Assembly: GCA_016764535.1 (NCBI GenBank)
Contig: JAESRR010000278.1
Coordinates: forward strand, 5,418-11,275
Length of the DNA stretch: 5,858 nt
Source of the DNA: Cohaesibacteraceae bacterium
GTDB lineage: Bacteria > Pseudomonadota > Alphaproteobacteria > Rhizobiales > Cohaesibacteraceae
Direction of reading: 5' to 3'
In this document: positions 5,729-5,858 of the stretch, piece by piece
How the letters are laid out: each line of letters opens with the position of its first letter
Numbering within the stretch: position 1 is the first letter of the stretch
The notes under the pieces: model-generated
What the model was told of the DNA's origin: nothing
Seen by the model: the letters and a program-made list of their open reading frames with translations, nothing else
Database searches by the model: none
Position numbers and translations under genes: made by a program

Positions 5729-5858
5729 ATGTCGGATCTAAACGCGTTGTTGCTGTATGCCCGCATTGTCGACGCGGGAAGTTTTTCCCAGGCGGCCAGA
5801 AATATGGTCATGCCGGTCTCTACCCTGAGCCGCAAAATCGCGGAACCGGAGGACCAGC
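5729..5858 (+). CDS. LysR-family transcriptional regulator, N-terminal DNA-binding domain (3' end missing)
   Basis: The ATG at 5729 has GAGG at 5719-5722, a 6-nt spacer. An out-of-frame ATG at 5725 has poorer spacing. The 43 visible codons read as a classic LysR winged helix-turn-helix start: L-N-A-L-L-L-Y-A-R-I-V at residues 4-14, then DAGSFSQAAR (first helices), then MPVSTLSRKIAE (recognition helix). The rest of the HTH and the effector domain lie beyond the window. Residue 40 is proline (CCG, 5846-5848) where the family has an almost invariant leucine in S-R-x-I-x-x-L-E; this could impair folding or be a sequence error. LysR proteins usually act as tetramers, bind T-N11-A dyads and control a divergent gene plus themselves. 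Here the divergent gene is the large TPR gene, its likeliest target by position. Confidence 0.85.
   Translation, partial: MSDLNALLLYARIVDAGSFSQAARNMVMPVSTLSRKIAEPEDQ

Noticed and set aside
5644..5835. - strand open frame of 63 codons overlapping the LysR start
   Set aside because: The opposite strand encodes an unmistakable LysR DNA-binding domain with a proper ribosome-binding site, so this is a shadow frame.

Overview
The window looks like chromosomal DNA of a Gram-negative proteobacterium, possibly an alphaproteobacterium. The evidence is indirect: IclR- and LysR-family regulators, a Sec-type signal peptide on a large repeat protein, Shine-Dalgarno-led starts and middling GC. Genus and species cannot be read from it. 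No transposase, integrase, phage gene, CRISPR array, tRNA or rRNA was seen.

Layout, left to right. (1) Bases 1-452, + strand: the 3' part of an IclR-family transcriptional regulator, cut by the window's left edge; only the effector-binding domain is present. (2) Bases 453-585: a short gap between convergent genes. It holds a 13-bp perfect (26-bp imperfect) direct repeat with a 40-bp period, three alternating copies of a GTGTTAA/TTAACAC heptamer, and a small hairpin just after the next gene's stop. (3) Bases 586-5169, - strand: one very large gene for an exported, all-helical tetratricopeptide-repeat (TPR) protein of about 1527 residues. It has a signal peptide, roughly 20 or more TPR-like units, no recognisable enzymatic domain and no cysteine. 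(4) Bases 5170-5728: a long divergent intergenic region with several dyads and no convincing gene. (5) Bases 5729-5858, + strand: the first 43 codons of a LysR-family regulator, cut by the right edge.

The TPR gene and the LysR gene are divergently transcribed, the usual layout for a LysR-type regulator and its target, so LysR control of the TPR gene is a reasonable hypothesis. A T-N11-A dyad (5658-5672) lies 56 bp before the LysR start. The most striking non-coding structure is a compound inverted repeat at 5180-5224. In the TPR mRNA its stem runs directly into the Shine-Dalgarno sequence, so it could act as a translational control element or as an operator. The TPR protein resembles the repeat portion of TPR-CHAT proteins and kinesin-light-chain-like TPR proteins, but it ends in TPRs with no CHAT or other effector domain. 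Its function is unknown; an exported scaffold or binding role is inference.
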